This document shows positions 16,737 to 25,353 of a stretch of 64,000 nucleotides of DNA, one piece after another. Under the pieces are notes generated by a model. It did no database searches and was not told the DNA's origin. It worked only from the letters and a program-made list of their open reading frames with translations. Source of the DNA: Thalassospira lucentensis (GTDB lineage: Bacteria; Pseudomonadota; Alphaproteobacteria; Rhodospirillales; Thalassospiraceae); assembly GCF_032921865.1 (NCBI RefSeq), contig NZ_CP136684.1:4502501-4566500 (forward strand), written 5' to 3'. Each line of letters starts with the position of its first letter. The first letter of the stretch is position 1. The position numbers were made by a program, and so were the translations under genes.

Positions 16737-19700
16737 ATGACCGATTTCCCCCTTCAGCAATCGGCACCTGCCTATGCCGAATTACAGGTCAGCAGCAATT
16801 TTTCCTTCCTGCGCGGTGCCTCCCACGCCGAAGAACTGGTTCTTATGGCCGCGACCAAAGGATTGCATGCCATTGCGATAACCGACTGTAACACCTTGGC
16901 CGGGGTCGTGCGTGGCCACACGGCACATCAGCCCCACAGGGACCGGCTGAATTATATTGTCGGCTGTCGGCTTGATCCCGTCGATGGTCCGTCGCTGTTA
17001 TGTTACCCGACGAAACGCACCGCCTATGCCAGGTTATGCCGGTTACTGACCCTTGGCAAACGCCGTGCGCCAAAGGGCGAATGCGAAATTTATCTGGCGG
17101 ATATCATAAGTCACGCCGACGGATTGCTCTTTATCGCGGTTCCGCCACAGGTCCCCGATGACACCTTTCGCACGCAGTTGATCGCCCTTAAACGCCACTT
17201 ATCAGGCCGTTTGTGGCTTGCCATCGGGCGGTTCATGGACGGGTTTGATAGCGAACGGCTGGCCTTTACCGAGGCGGTCGAGGCAGAACTTGCCATCCCC
17301 GCAGTTGTCACCAATGACGTTCATATGCATGTCCGGTCGCGCAAACCGTTGCAGGATGTCCTGACCTGCATCCGCCATCATTGCCGGATCGAGGATGCCG
17401 GATATCGGCTGTTTCCCAATGGTGAACGCCATATCAAAAGCCCGCAGGACATGGCGAAACTTTTCCCGACCCATCCCGAATGGCTGGCCCGTACGATTGA
17501 AATCGCCGATCAATGCCGGTTTTCCCTATCCGAATTACGCTATGAATATCCCGATGAAAATGACGGATCGGGCGAAGGCACACAGGAACGCCTGACCCGC
17601 CTGACATGGGAAGGTGCTCATAAACGCTATCCCGACGGCATCCCCGACAAGGTCCGGGGCTTGATCGAAGCAGAACTTAAACTGATCGACGAACTCGGCT
17701 ATGCCCCCTATTTCCTGACCGTGCATGACATTGTCGCCTTTGCCAGATCACAAAACATTCTGTGTCAGGGACGCGGATCGGCGGCCAATTCATCGGTCTG
17801 TTTCTGCCTGCATGTCACATCGGTCGACCCGGCCAAGGTGGAACTTTTGTTTTCGCGCTTCATCAGCAACGCGCGGAACGAGCCACCCGACATCGATGTT
17901 GATTTTGAACATGAACGTCGCGAAGAGGTGATCCAGCATATCTATCAACGTTATGGCCGAGACCGCGCCGGATTGACCGCAACCGTAATTTCATACCGGT
18001 CGCGAAGTGCGATCCGCGATGTTGGCAAGGTGTTCGGCCTGCCCGAAGATACCATTGTCAAACTGACCAAAACCATCTGGGGCTCGGGCAGCAAGGGGGC
18101 CCATGATGAAATGATGCGCCAGTCGGGCATTCATCCCGATGAACCGCGTCTGAAAGCCGTTCTTGATCTGGCCGGCGAACTGACCGGGTTCCCGCGTCAT
18201 CTGTCGCAGCATGTTGGCGGCTTTGTCATCACCCGTGGCCCATTATGCGAATTGTCCCCGATTGCCAATGCCGCGATGGAGGACCGCACCACCATCGAAT
18301 GGGACAAGGACGATATCGATGCGCTGGGTATCCTTAAGGTCGATGTGCTTGCCCTTGGAATGCTAAGCTGCATTCGCAAGGCATTCGATGAATTGCGAAA
18401 CCACAAGAATATCGATCATGATCTGGCAAGCCTGCCCAAGGAAGACGGGCGGGTTTACGACATGCTGGAAAAAGCCGACAGCATCGGCACGTTTCAGGTC
18501 GAATCCCGCGCACAAATGAGCATGCTGCCGCGATTAAAACCACGCAGCATCTATGACCTGACCATTCAGGTTGCCATTGTCCGCCCCGGCCCGATCCAGG
18601 GCGGCATGGTTCACCCCTTCCTGCAACGGCGCATGGGCCGCGAAAAGGTCGATTACCCGTCAAAGGAACTCGAAGCCGTCCTGAAACGCACCTGTGGCGT
18701 GCCGCTGTTTCAGGAACAGGCCATGCAGATCGCCATTGTCGCCGCCGGTTATACCGGCGGTGAAGCCGATGAATTGCGCCGTGCCATGGCAACCTTTCGC
18801 CGCACGGGCACGATTGGCGCGCATCGCGACAAATTCATCAATGGCATGCTGAAAAACGGATATGATGCCGAGTTTGCCGAACGCTGCTTCAAACAGATCG
18901 AAGGCTTCGCCGATTACGGTTTCCCCGAAAGCCATGCGGCCAGTTTTGCCATCCTTGCCTATGCGTCATCATGGCTTAAATGCCATCATCCCGATGTGTT
19001 TTTATGCGCCCTTCTGAACGCACAACCAATGGGGTTTTATGCCCCGGCGCAACTGGTTGCGGATGCCAAAAATCATGGTGTCCGGGTGCTGGAAATCGAT
19101 ATCAATCACAGCTTCTGGGACAACCATCTGGAACGGGAACTGGGCCGCGCCAGCGGTCATCTTTCCGTCCGGCTGGGCTTTCGCCAGATCAAGGGGTTCG
19201 GGCAGTTCGATGCCCTATCCCTGATATCAAACCGCCCGGTCGGCGGGTTTCAGGATATCTTTCTGATGGCACGCCAGACCGGGTTATCGCCCGCCGCCCT
19301 TGAAAAACTGGCTGAGGCCGATGCGTTTGGCTCCCTTGGCCTGTCCCGGCGCGAAGCATTGTGGGCGGTCCGCCGGTTTGGCAAGGGGCGCAAGGCCCCG
19401 GCGGCCCTGCCCCTGTTTGAAGCAGCCCAGAATTTCAACCACAATATGGGCGTTTCCGCCGAATTCGGGCCCGAGGCCCCGGTCAATCTGCCAATCATGG
19501 GACCAGGCGAAGAAATCATCGAGGATTACGCAAGCCTGCGGCTGTCGCTTAAGGGGCACCCGGTATCGATGCTGCGCGATGCCCTGTCCGCAGCCGGGGT
19601 TTGCAAATCGACCGATCTGGTCAATTTCAAGAATAACGAACGGATCAACCATGCCGGTCTTGCCATTGTTCGCCAGCGCCCCGGCACCTCGTCCGGCGTG

Positions 19701-20078
19701 GTTTTCATAACGCTTGAGGATGAAACGGGCATCACCAATCTTGTGGTTTGGAGCAAGGTGATGGAACAGTTCCGCCGCGAGGTCATGACCGCAACCGTCC
19801 TTGGCGTATCAGGCAAGCTTCAGCGTGAAGACGGTGTCACCCACATCATCGCTGATAAACTTGTCGATCTGTCAGGAATGCTGCAAAGCCTGACGGATAA
19901 CACCCGCATTGCGCGCGCCAATAACACCCATCCCCGCAATCTGCGCTGGGCCACACCCGCCGCAGGACCATCCGATCAAACCGGCCCCCTTGCCCAAAAC
20001 CTTGAACAGCTTGAACAACGTCACGGCAAACAGCAAAACACATCACGCCTTAAGGTCGATAGCCACGATTTCCACTAA
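16737..20078 (+). CDS. dnaE2: Error-prone DNA polymerase III alpha subunit DnaE2 (ImuC)
   Basis: The polymerase of the inducible mutagenesis cassette. The start is ATG 16737, 1 nt after the imuB stop, giving 1113 aa, close to other DnaE2 proteins and shorter than replicative DnaE. Domains in order are the N-terminal PHP domain (about 10-230; AELQVSSNFSFLRGASHAEE, then TNDVHMHV), the C-family polymerase palm with PDIDVDFEH near residue 384, the fingers with SRAQMSMLPRLKPR and RPGPIQGGMVHP, helix-hairpin-helix segments around 780-850, and a C-terminal OB domain (GVVFITLEDETGITNLVVW, about 985-1003). It is co-regulated with imuA/imuB by LexA and followed by a strong terminator. Confidence 0.97.
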   Translation: MTDFPLQQSAPAYAELQVSSNFSFLRGASHAEELVLMAATKGLHAIAITDCNTLAGVVRGHTAHQPHRDRLNYIVGCRLDPVDGPSLLCYPTKRTAYARLCRLLTLGKRRAPKGECEIYLADIISHADGLLFIAVPPQVPDDTFRTQLIALKRHLSGRLWLAIGRFMDGFDSERLAFTEAVEAELAIPAVVTNDVHMHVRSRKPLQDVLTCIRHHCRIEDAGYRLFPNGERHIKSPQDMAKLFPTHPEWLARTIEIADQCRFSLSELRYEYPDENDGSGEGTQERLTRLTWEGAHKRYPDGIPDKVRGLIEAELKLIDELGYAPYFLTVHDIVAFARSQNILCQGRGSAANSSVCFCLHVTSVDPAKVELLFSRFISNARNEPPDIDVDFEHERREEVIQHIYQRYGRDRAGLTATVISYRSRSAIRDVGKVFGLPEDTIVKLTKTIWGSGSKGAHDEMMRQSGIHPDEPRLKAVLDLAGELTGFPRHLSQHVGGFVITRGPLCELSPIANAAMEDRTTIEWDKDDIDALGILKVDVLALGMLSCIRKAFDELRNHKNIDHDLASLPKEDGRVYDMLEKADSIGTFQVESRAQMSMLPRLKPRSIYDLTIQVAIVRPGPIQGGMVHPFLQRRMGREKVDYPSKELEAVLKRTCGVPLFQEQAMQIAIVAAGYTGGEADELRRAMATFRRTGTIGAHRDKFINGMLKNGYDAEFAERCFKQIEGFADYGFPESHAASFAILAYASSWLKCHHPDVFLCALLNAQPMGFYAPAQLVADAKNHGVRVLEIDINHSFWDNHLERELGRASGHLSVRLGFRQIKGFGQFDALSLISNRPVGGFQDIFLMARQTGLSPAALEKLAEADAFGSLGLSRREALWAVRRFGKGRKAPAALPLFEAAQNFNHNMGVSAEFGPEAPVNLPIMGPGEEIIEDYASLRLSLKGHPVSMLRDALSAAGVCKSTDLVNFKNNERINHAGLAIVRQRPGTSSGVVFITLEDETGITNLVVWSKVMEQFRREVMTATVLGVSGKLQREDGVTHIIADKLVDLSGMLQSLTDNTRIARANNTHPRNLRWATPAAGPSDQTGPLAQNLEQLEQRHGKQQNTSRLKVDSHDFH

Positions 20079-20089
20079 TCCCTCAAACG

Positions 20090-20121
20090 AAAACACCCCG
20101 GCATTTGCACCGGGGTGTTTT
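20090..20121. terminator. Bidirectional terminator between dnaE2 and the M14 peptidase operon
   Basis: AAAACACCCCGG (20090-20101) pairs with CCGGGGTGTTTT (20110-20121). A and T runs are part of the stem on both sides, so it can serve both convergent transcription units. Confidence 0.85.
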
Positions 20122-20142
20122 GCAAAAGACCGACATGACCGA

Positions 20143-21906
20143 TCAATCTTTATCAAGGTTCTGCCATGCATCATAGGCGGCAACAACCGTTGCCATCTGC
20201 GCGGTATGGGCCGCGATGAAGGCATCGCCATAGATCGTTTCATCGGGATATTCGGTAATCAGGGTCAATGGCACGTCATGACGATCATCAACCGAAATCA
20301 TGCACGGAAAACCATTGATGATCCGAAAACCGGTTTCACCGGCATGAATGCGATAAAGATCAATCTGTGCCGCGTTGAATGCCAGAAGCCCCGGAATGGC
20401 GGCAAGTTTTCGGGTAACCTGATCGATAAAGTTTTCCGCCCGTTCCGACCATTCATCATGATGGCGCATGATCAGGAAGAACCCCTTTGGCAGGGTCCAC
20501 ATGCCAAACCCGCGCGGAACATATCCCGAAAGAGGCCGGGTCCATTCATGACATGGATAGCCATGCAGATTGACATGCAGGCTTGCCCCGCTGATGGCAC
20601 GCGCCCGCACCCGGATTTCCTTTTCATAAAGGCCATCACCGCTGCGATATTCCATGTCATCGCCAAGCGCTGTATAGCGCGCCGCGTGATGCATATGGGT
20701 CGGATTATCAACAATCAGGCGCTGATGAAGGGCATAACCATCCGGGTTTTCCAGCGGTGAAATCGTGAAATGCGCCCCATCGCGTTTTGCCAGCTCCAAC
20801 GCCCCGCGAAGCGCGCCCGCAACACCTGAAATCTCGTTGGGATGCTGCCCGCCACTGATCATGACCGGCAAATCCGTACCCTTGTGATAGCGCGCATTCA
20901 GAATGCGCCCGGACCGCGACGTCGCGTGGAATTCTTCGCCTTTGATCCCGTCAAGCTCGGCGCGGATTTGCGCAACCGTCAACGGGCGGGTGGCGCAATC
21001 AATCTGTTGCATCTCACCCGCTGTCTCGTCCTTTGACAGGGGGCGCAATTCAACCGTGACACGGGTCTCGCCATCCCCATCACCAGCACTGGACACCTGA
21101 CGGATTTCCGGGACAATCTGCCCCGGCTGCAATCCGCGATCGCCCAGCGGACGACCTGATTTGACCTGAAAATATTCCAGCAGCGAGAAATAGAAATCCT
21201 CATGCAGGGCTTCATGCAGGCTCAGAACCTCGTGGCCATGGGCGATCTTCTGATCATGCCCGGGCAGCTCGACCGAGATATTCAGTTCTTCGAAATAGGG
21301 TTCCTGATCGCCCCAGTCATGATCGGCAATGGCCGACATGGTCCGGGCAAAAAGGGCCTCATATTCGGTTTCAATCCGTTCATCGCGGACAATCTGACCA
21401 TCGGCATCGGTAATCCGCACCCACCCGGTCGGCGACAGATGGGTTTCATCAACTACATCCTGATGCACACGGTTTGGCGCAAAGACTTCATGACGGGTTT
21501 CAACCCCATCTGATCCGCGCAGGATCACATCATAGGTGCAATCACAACGATCCGATGCCTCGAACGTGATCGAGGCTGGCGCAACCAGGGCCGCCAAGGG
21601 ATAGGTTTCAAGCAGGAAGCGATTATCCGCCGCATTTTCATGACGCGGATAACGCACCGTGATATCGGCAACGCCCGATTTTGCCAGATCAATATCTTCA
21701 AGAAAGAAATGCAAAAGAGGCTTATAGGCACTGCGAATGCGGGCCTTGATCCCCTGCTGGGCCAACTTTTCCTCGGCCGCGGCACGGGTTTGGGCATCGT
21801 TAAACAGCCATGCCTCGATAAGCTGCCCGGGGCGGGCAGCCTTGACGATTTCATCGATCAGGTTTGGAAGGGTCGGCGCAAAGGTGGTGGCGAAAATCTG
21901 TCTCAT
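20143..21906 (-). CDS. M14-family zinc carboxypeptidase linked to a peptide transporter
   Basis: A 587-aa protein whose C-terminal part (about 335-560) is an M14 zinc carboxypeptidase domain: ISGGQHPNE gives the zinc ligands H355 and E358, NPDG at 387-390 is the substrate-binding motif, and HVNLHGYPCHEW supplies the third zinc histidine. The first 330 residues are not a recognisable peptidase and may be a substrate-specific module. No signal peptide is visible, so it should be cytoplasmic. It is the last gene of the peptide ABC operon, overlapping the upstream permease by ATGA (21903-21906). This suggests that peptides or amino-acid conjugates are imported and then trimmed by this enzyme. It is unrelated in length and layout to AstE. 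Confidence 0.85.
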   Translation of the reverse strand: MRQIFATTFAPTLPNLIDEIVKAARPGQLIEAWLFNDAQTRAAAEEKLAQQGIKARIRSAYKPLLHFFLEDIDLAKSGVADITVRYPRHENAADNRFLLETYPLAALVAPASITFEASDRCDCTYDVILRGSDGVETRHEVFAPNRVHQDVVDETHLSPTGWVRITDADGQIVRDERIETEYEALFARTMSAIADHDWGDQEPYFEELNISVELPGHDQKIAHGHEVLSLHEALHEDFYFSLLEYFQVKSGRPLGDRGLQPGQIVPEIRQVSSAGDGDGETRVTVELRPLSKDETAGEMQQIDCATRPLTVAQIRAELDGIKGEEFHATSRSGRILNARYHKGTDLPVMISGGQHPNEISGVAGALRGALELAKRDGAHFTISPLENPDGYALHQRLIVDNPTHMHHAARYTALGDDMEYRSGDGLYEKEIRVRARAISGASLHVNLHGYPCHEWTRPLSGYVPRGFGMWTLPKGFFLIMRHHDEWSERAENFIDQVTRKLAAIPGLLAFNAAQIDLYRIHAGETGFRIINGFPCMISVDDRHDVPLTLITEYPDETIYGDAFIAAHTAQMATVVAAYDAWQNLDKD

Positions 21907-22757
21907 TTGGACGTCCTGCCTGTGGGATCAAGGCTATCGCGCAACCAGTCGCCCAGAAGGTTCAGGCCAAGCACGGTCAGAAGAATGGCAAGTCCGGGGA
22001 AAACCGATACCCACCAGGCATTCTGCAAATAGGTCCGCCCATCCGCCAGCATCCCGCCCCAGCTTGGGATCAGGGGATCAACCCCCAGCCCAAGGAAGGT
22101 CAGGCTGCTTTCAAGCAGGATGTTGGTCGCAACATTAAGCGTCATCAGTACGATGACCGGCCCGATCAGGTTCGGCAGAAGATGACGGAACAGGATATGA
22201 ATATCGCGCACGCCAATCGCCTTGGCCGACTGGATGAATTCCCGATCCCGCAATGACAGAACCGATCCCCGCACCAGACGGGCATATTGCACCCATTGCG
22301 CAATGATCAGCAGAATGATCATGTTGGTCAGTCCACCGCCGATAATCGCGATAAAGGTAATCGCCAGCAAAATGAACGGCAATGCCAGCTGCACATCGGC
22401 AAAGCGCATCACGATCATGTCCCAGAAACCGCGATAATATCCCGATATCAGGCCCATGATCACACCAATGACAACCGCCCCGGCAACGGAAAGCAAACCC
22501 ACCTGAAGCGATATTTTGCCCCCCGATACCACACGCGCCAGAACATCACGCCCCAGCGGATCGGTGCCAAAGATATGATCGGCATTGGTAAACGGCGCAA
22601 TAAGGCGGGCCGAAAGATCAATCTTGTCCGCCCCACCGGGAAACAGCAGATCGGAAAACACGACCAGAAAACAGATGCCACCGGTCAGAACAGCACCCAG
22701 AACGAATTCAAGATTTTTAAAGCGCGCAAACCGCGCCTTGGTTGCAGTGGTCGCCAT
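21903..22757 (-). CDS. Peptide/nickel-type ABC transporter permease (DppC-like)
   Basis: Inner-membrane permease of an oligopeptide importer. The start is ATG 22757, 4 nt after the stop of the DppB-like gene, giving 284 aa; the upstream extension has no support. It shows the N-terminal membrane segment followed by the long periplasmic loop typical of DppC (FPGGADKIDLS..., DHIFGTDPLGRDVLARV) and the cytoplasmic EAA loop (AKAIGVRDIHILFRHLLPN, about 191-209) that docks on the ATPase. About six transmembrane helices are predicted. It overlaps the M14 peptidase gene by 4 bp. Confidence 0.93.
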   Translation of the reverse strand: MATTATKARFARFKNLEFVLGAVLTGGICFLVVFSDLLFPGGADKIDLSARLIAPFTNADHIFGTDPLGRDVLARVVSGGKISLQVGLLSVAGAVVIGVIMGLISGYYRGFWDMIVMRFADVQLALPFILLAITFIAIIGGGLTNMIILLIIAQWVQYARLVRGSVLSLRDREFIQSAKAIGVRDIHILFRHLLPNLIGPVIVLMTLNVATNILLESSLTFLGLGVDPLIPSWGGMLADGRTYLQNAWWVSVFPGLAILLTVLGLNLLGDWLRDSLDPTGRTSK

Positions 22758-22761
22758 GGGG

Positions 22762-23685
22762 TTACTCCGTCCGGATACGTGGATCAATCAGGCCATAGGC
22801 AATGTCGACAAGCAGGTTCACCCCGACAATCATGATCGACAGAACCGTAATCACGGCCTGCAGAACCGGATAATCACGTGCACCAACGGCATCAAAAGCC
22901 AGCGTGCCCATTCCCGGCCAGTTAAACACCAGTTCGACAACAACAATCCCGCCCAGAAGATTGCCGAACTGCAAACCGAAATAGGTCACAAGCGGGATCG
23001 CACAATTGCGAAGCGCGTGTTTATAAAGAACGACCTTCTCGCTAAGCCCCTTGGCGCGTGCGACCATAATGTATTGCGACTGAAGGGTTTCCAGCATCGA
23101 GGTCCGCACAAGCCGCACATTGGTTGCGGTCAGGATCACCCCCATGGTGATCGCCGGCATGATGAAGTTTTCAATCCCCGTCATGCCACTTGGCGGCAGG
23201 AGCCGGAAAGTAATCGACAGCAACAGCACCAGCATGATCGCCAGCCAGAAATTCGGGAATGACAACCCGACCAGCGACAGGATGCGAATGACCTGATCGG
23301 GCCATTTGCCACGCGAAATGGCCGCCTTGATCCCCAGCGGGATCGAAATCACGATGGATACGAACATCGATGCAAACGCCAGCATCAGGGTCGCGGGCAA
23401 CGCATTGCCAATCAGGGCGGAAACCTGCGTTCCACCAAGGAAGGACCGACCGAAATCAAGGCTGAAAAGCCCCAGCATGAAATCGGCATACTGAACAAAA
23501 AATGGCTGGTTCAAACCAAGGGATTCACGAATACGTGCAAGGTCTTCCTCGGTGATGCTGCCGGCCCCCTGGCTTAACATCAGCGCCGGGTCACCCGTCA
23601 GGCGGATGGCAAACGAGACAATCAATGTCACCGCGACGACCACGAAAATCGCCTGCAAAAGGCGTTTGATCAGAAAACCAGCCAA
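22762..23685 (-). CDS. Peptide/nickel-type ABC transporter permease (DppB-like)
   Basis: A 307-aa permease with the DppB hallmarks: an N-terminal helix starting MAGFLIKRLLQAIFVVVAV, a loop ending in LGLNQPFFVQYADFM, and the conserved EAA-type loop ARAKGLSEKVVLYKHALRN (about 207-225). Six membrane helices fit the BPD_transp_1 family. It lies between the binding protein (separated by a strong hairpin) and the DppC-like gene (4-nt spacing). With the fused ATPase and the binding protein it completes a Dpp/Opp-type importer. Confidence 0.93.
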   Translation of the reverse strand: MAGFLIKRLLQAIFVVVAVTLIVSFAIRLTGDPALMLSQGAGSITEEDLARIRESLGLNQPFFVQYADFMLGLFSLDFGRSFLGGTQVSALIGNALPATLMLAFASMFVSIVISIPLGIKAAISRGKWPDQVIRILSLVGLSFPNFWLAIMLVLLLSITFRLLPPSGMTGIENFIMPAITMGVILTATNVRLVRTSMLETLQSQYIMVARAKGLSEKVVLYKHALRNCAIPLVTYFGLQFGNLLGGIVVVELVFNWPGMGTLAFDAVGARDYPVLQAVITVLSIMIVGVNLLVDIAYGLIDPRIRTE

Positions 23686-23713
23686 AACACTTGTCCTTTA
23701 AAGAAATAGGCAT

Positions 23714-23746
23714 GAAAGCCGCCCGGCATCTGTCCGGGCGGCTTTC
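23714..23746 (-). ncRNA. Intercistronic hairpin between binding-protein and permease genes
   Basis: GAAAGCCGCCCGG (23714-23726) pairs perfectly over 13 bp with CCGGGCGGCTTTC (23734-23746). On the minus-strand transcript it has no following T run, so it is better read as an mRNA-stabilising or attenuating hairpin that keeps binding-protein levels above permease levels than as a full terminator. Confidence 0.6.
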
Positions 23747-23754
23747 GCTTCACA

Positions 23755-25287
23755 TCAGTCGACAGTCACTTCCGTCAGGCGCAGACGGCTGTCGGGAACC
23801 GGGGTGAAATTCTTGACGCGCTTGGAAACCCCAAAGATCGCATTAAGGTTATAAAGCGGCATTTCCAGCGCACGATCGGCCGTGTAATGCGCAATCGACT
23901 GCAGGATTTCTTCACGTTTGGCACGATCGGTAATCGCACGCTGGGATTCCAGCAGCTTGTCGAGTTCCGGGTCGCTGTCATACGGGTTCCACTTTTCGCC
24001 CGTGTGATACATGGAATAAGCGGTGTTATCATAATCAAGCGTCCAGCCACCCCACGACTGCTGGAACATCGCGCCGGTTTTACCCGCCGGAATGATGTCG
24101 TTAAGCAGAACGTTGGTTTCATATGGCTTGATCGTCGCATTCAGGCCAATCACCTGAAGGTAGCTGGCAACGGCCTGGACAACTTCGTTAAAGGTTGCGT
24201 CATTGCCGCGAATGTCGATCTGGATTTTCGTGCCCGGTGCAACACCGGCTTCTTTCAGAAGCGCCTGTGCCTTGGCCGGATCATACGGCAACGGTTTCAT
24301 CGACGGGTCATTGCCAAACGACAATTCACCCTGGAAACTTGCAATCGGCGATGCCTGACCACCAAGGATCGAGTCAATGATCGCCTGACGATCCACACCG
24401 TAAATCATCGCCTTACGGACTTTTTCATCCGCCGTGATGCCGTTGCCGGTGTTAAAGCGAAGCGCATAAACCGTCGGGCTTACGGTGGTGACGATATCGA
24501 TATTTTCGTCTTCCTGAATGGTCGGGATCATGCCGATCGGAATGGTCGGCGGAATGACAAGGTCAACGTTCCCGGCCTGAAGTTCCGCAACCGCGGTCGA
24601 CGGTTCACTGATGAAGCGATACTTGATGGTCGAAAGTTTCGGCGCACCGCCCCAATGATCAGCATAGGCTTCAAGCGTCAGACCAACTTTCGGCTCATAG
24701 GAAACCATTTTGAACGGACCGGTGCCGATCGGATGGGCGTTAAAATAATCTTCGCCTTTTTCCGCGATATATTTCGGCGGAACAATCATCGCACCATAAC
24801 CGGCAAGCTTGGTCAGAAGCACCGGATCCGGCTGGATCAGATGCATGTCGACGGTGTTTTCGTCAATAACTTCGACCGATTTGATCGCAGCATAGTTTGA
24901 CCGCTGCGGTCCCTTTTTGCCTTCATCACCCATCAGGCGATCAAAGGTGAATTTGACCGCTTCGGCATTGAACGGTTCGCCATTCTGGAAAGTCACGCCT
25001 TCGCGCAGATGGAAACGGATGCGCGTGCCGCCATCAAATTCTTCCCATGATGACGCAAGCCCCGGAACCAGTTTGGCATCCGGCCCGCGATAGGTCAGAC
25101 CGTCATAAATATTGGTCGCAACCGACGACCAGTTGACCAGAAACGTATCAACCGGGTCCCAGCTACCGGGGTCCTGTGGTGATGAAATGGTCAAGGTGCC
25201 TTCGGCATATGCCGGCGCAGTTGCCATCAGGCCGCCCGCAAAGGCAAGAGCCATCAGCGCACTGCGCATTCCCTGTTTTTTCGTCAT
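23755..25287 (-). CDS. Periplasmic peptide-binding protein (SBP family 5, DppA-like)
   Basis: The start ATG 25287 has GGAG 10 nt upstream and gives 510 aa beginning with a Sec signal peptide (MTKKQGMRSALMALAFAGG... ending APAYA), cleaved after about residue 28. The mature protein shows family-5 features: TLTISSPQDPGSWDP at the N-terminus, WEEFDGGTRIRFHLREGVTFQNGEPF, and a C-terminal ALEMPLYNLNAIF segment. It delivers peptides, or possibly other small ligands such as opines or glutathione-like conjugates, to the DppBC-like permeases. The downstream hairpin suggests higher expression than its neighbours. The ligand cannot be read from sequence. Confidence 0.92.
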   Translation of the reverse strand: MTKKQGMRSALMALAFAGGLMATAPAYAEGTLTISSPQDPGSWDPVDTFLVNWSSVATNIYDGLTYRGPDAKLVPGLASSWEEFDGGTRIRFHLREGVTFQNGEPFNAEAVKFTFDRLMGDEGKKGPQRSNYAAIKSVEVIDENTVDMHLIQPDPVLLTKLAGYGAMIVPPKYIAEKGEDYFNAHPIGTGPFKMVSYEPKVGLTLEAYADHWGGAPKLSTIKYRFISEPSTAVAELQAGNVDLVIPPTIPIGMIPTIQEDENIDIVTTVSPTVYALRFNTGNGITADEKVRKAMIYGVDRQAIIDSILGGQASPIASFQGELSFGNDPSMKPLPYDPAKAQALLKEAGVAPGTKIQIDIRGNDATFNEVVQAVASYLQVIGLNATIKPYETNVLLNDIIPAGKTGAMFQQSWGGWTLDYDNTAYSMYHTGEKWNPYDSDPELDKLLESQRAITDRAKREEILQSIAHYTADRALEMPLYNLNAIFGVSKRVKNFTPVPDSRLRLTEVTVD

Positions 25288-25353
25288 GTTATTTTTTCTC
25301 CGTTGTTGGTGGCTTGGCGCGAGGAGAGACAAGGCTTGCGACCCAAGGGCCGC

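Noticed and set aside
20143-21906. M14 enzyme as the missing AstE
   Set aside because: AstE is an M14-family protein of about 320-350 aa. This protein has 587 aa and a large extra N-terminal part, and it belongs to a peptide-transporter operon 12 kb away, so transport-linked peptide trimming fits better.
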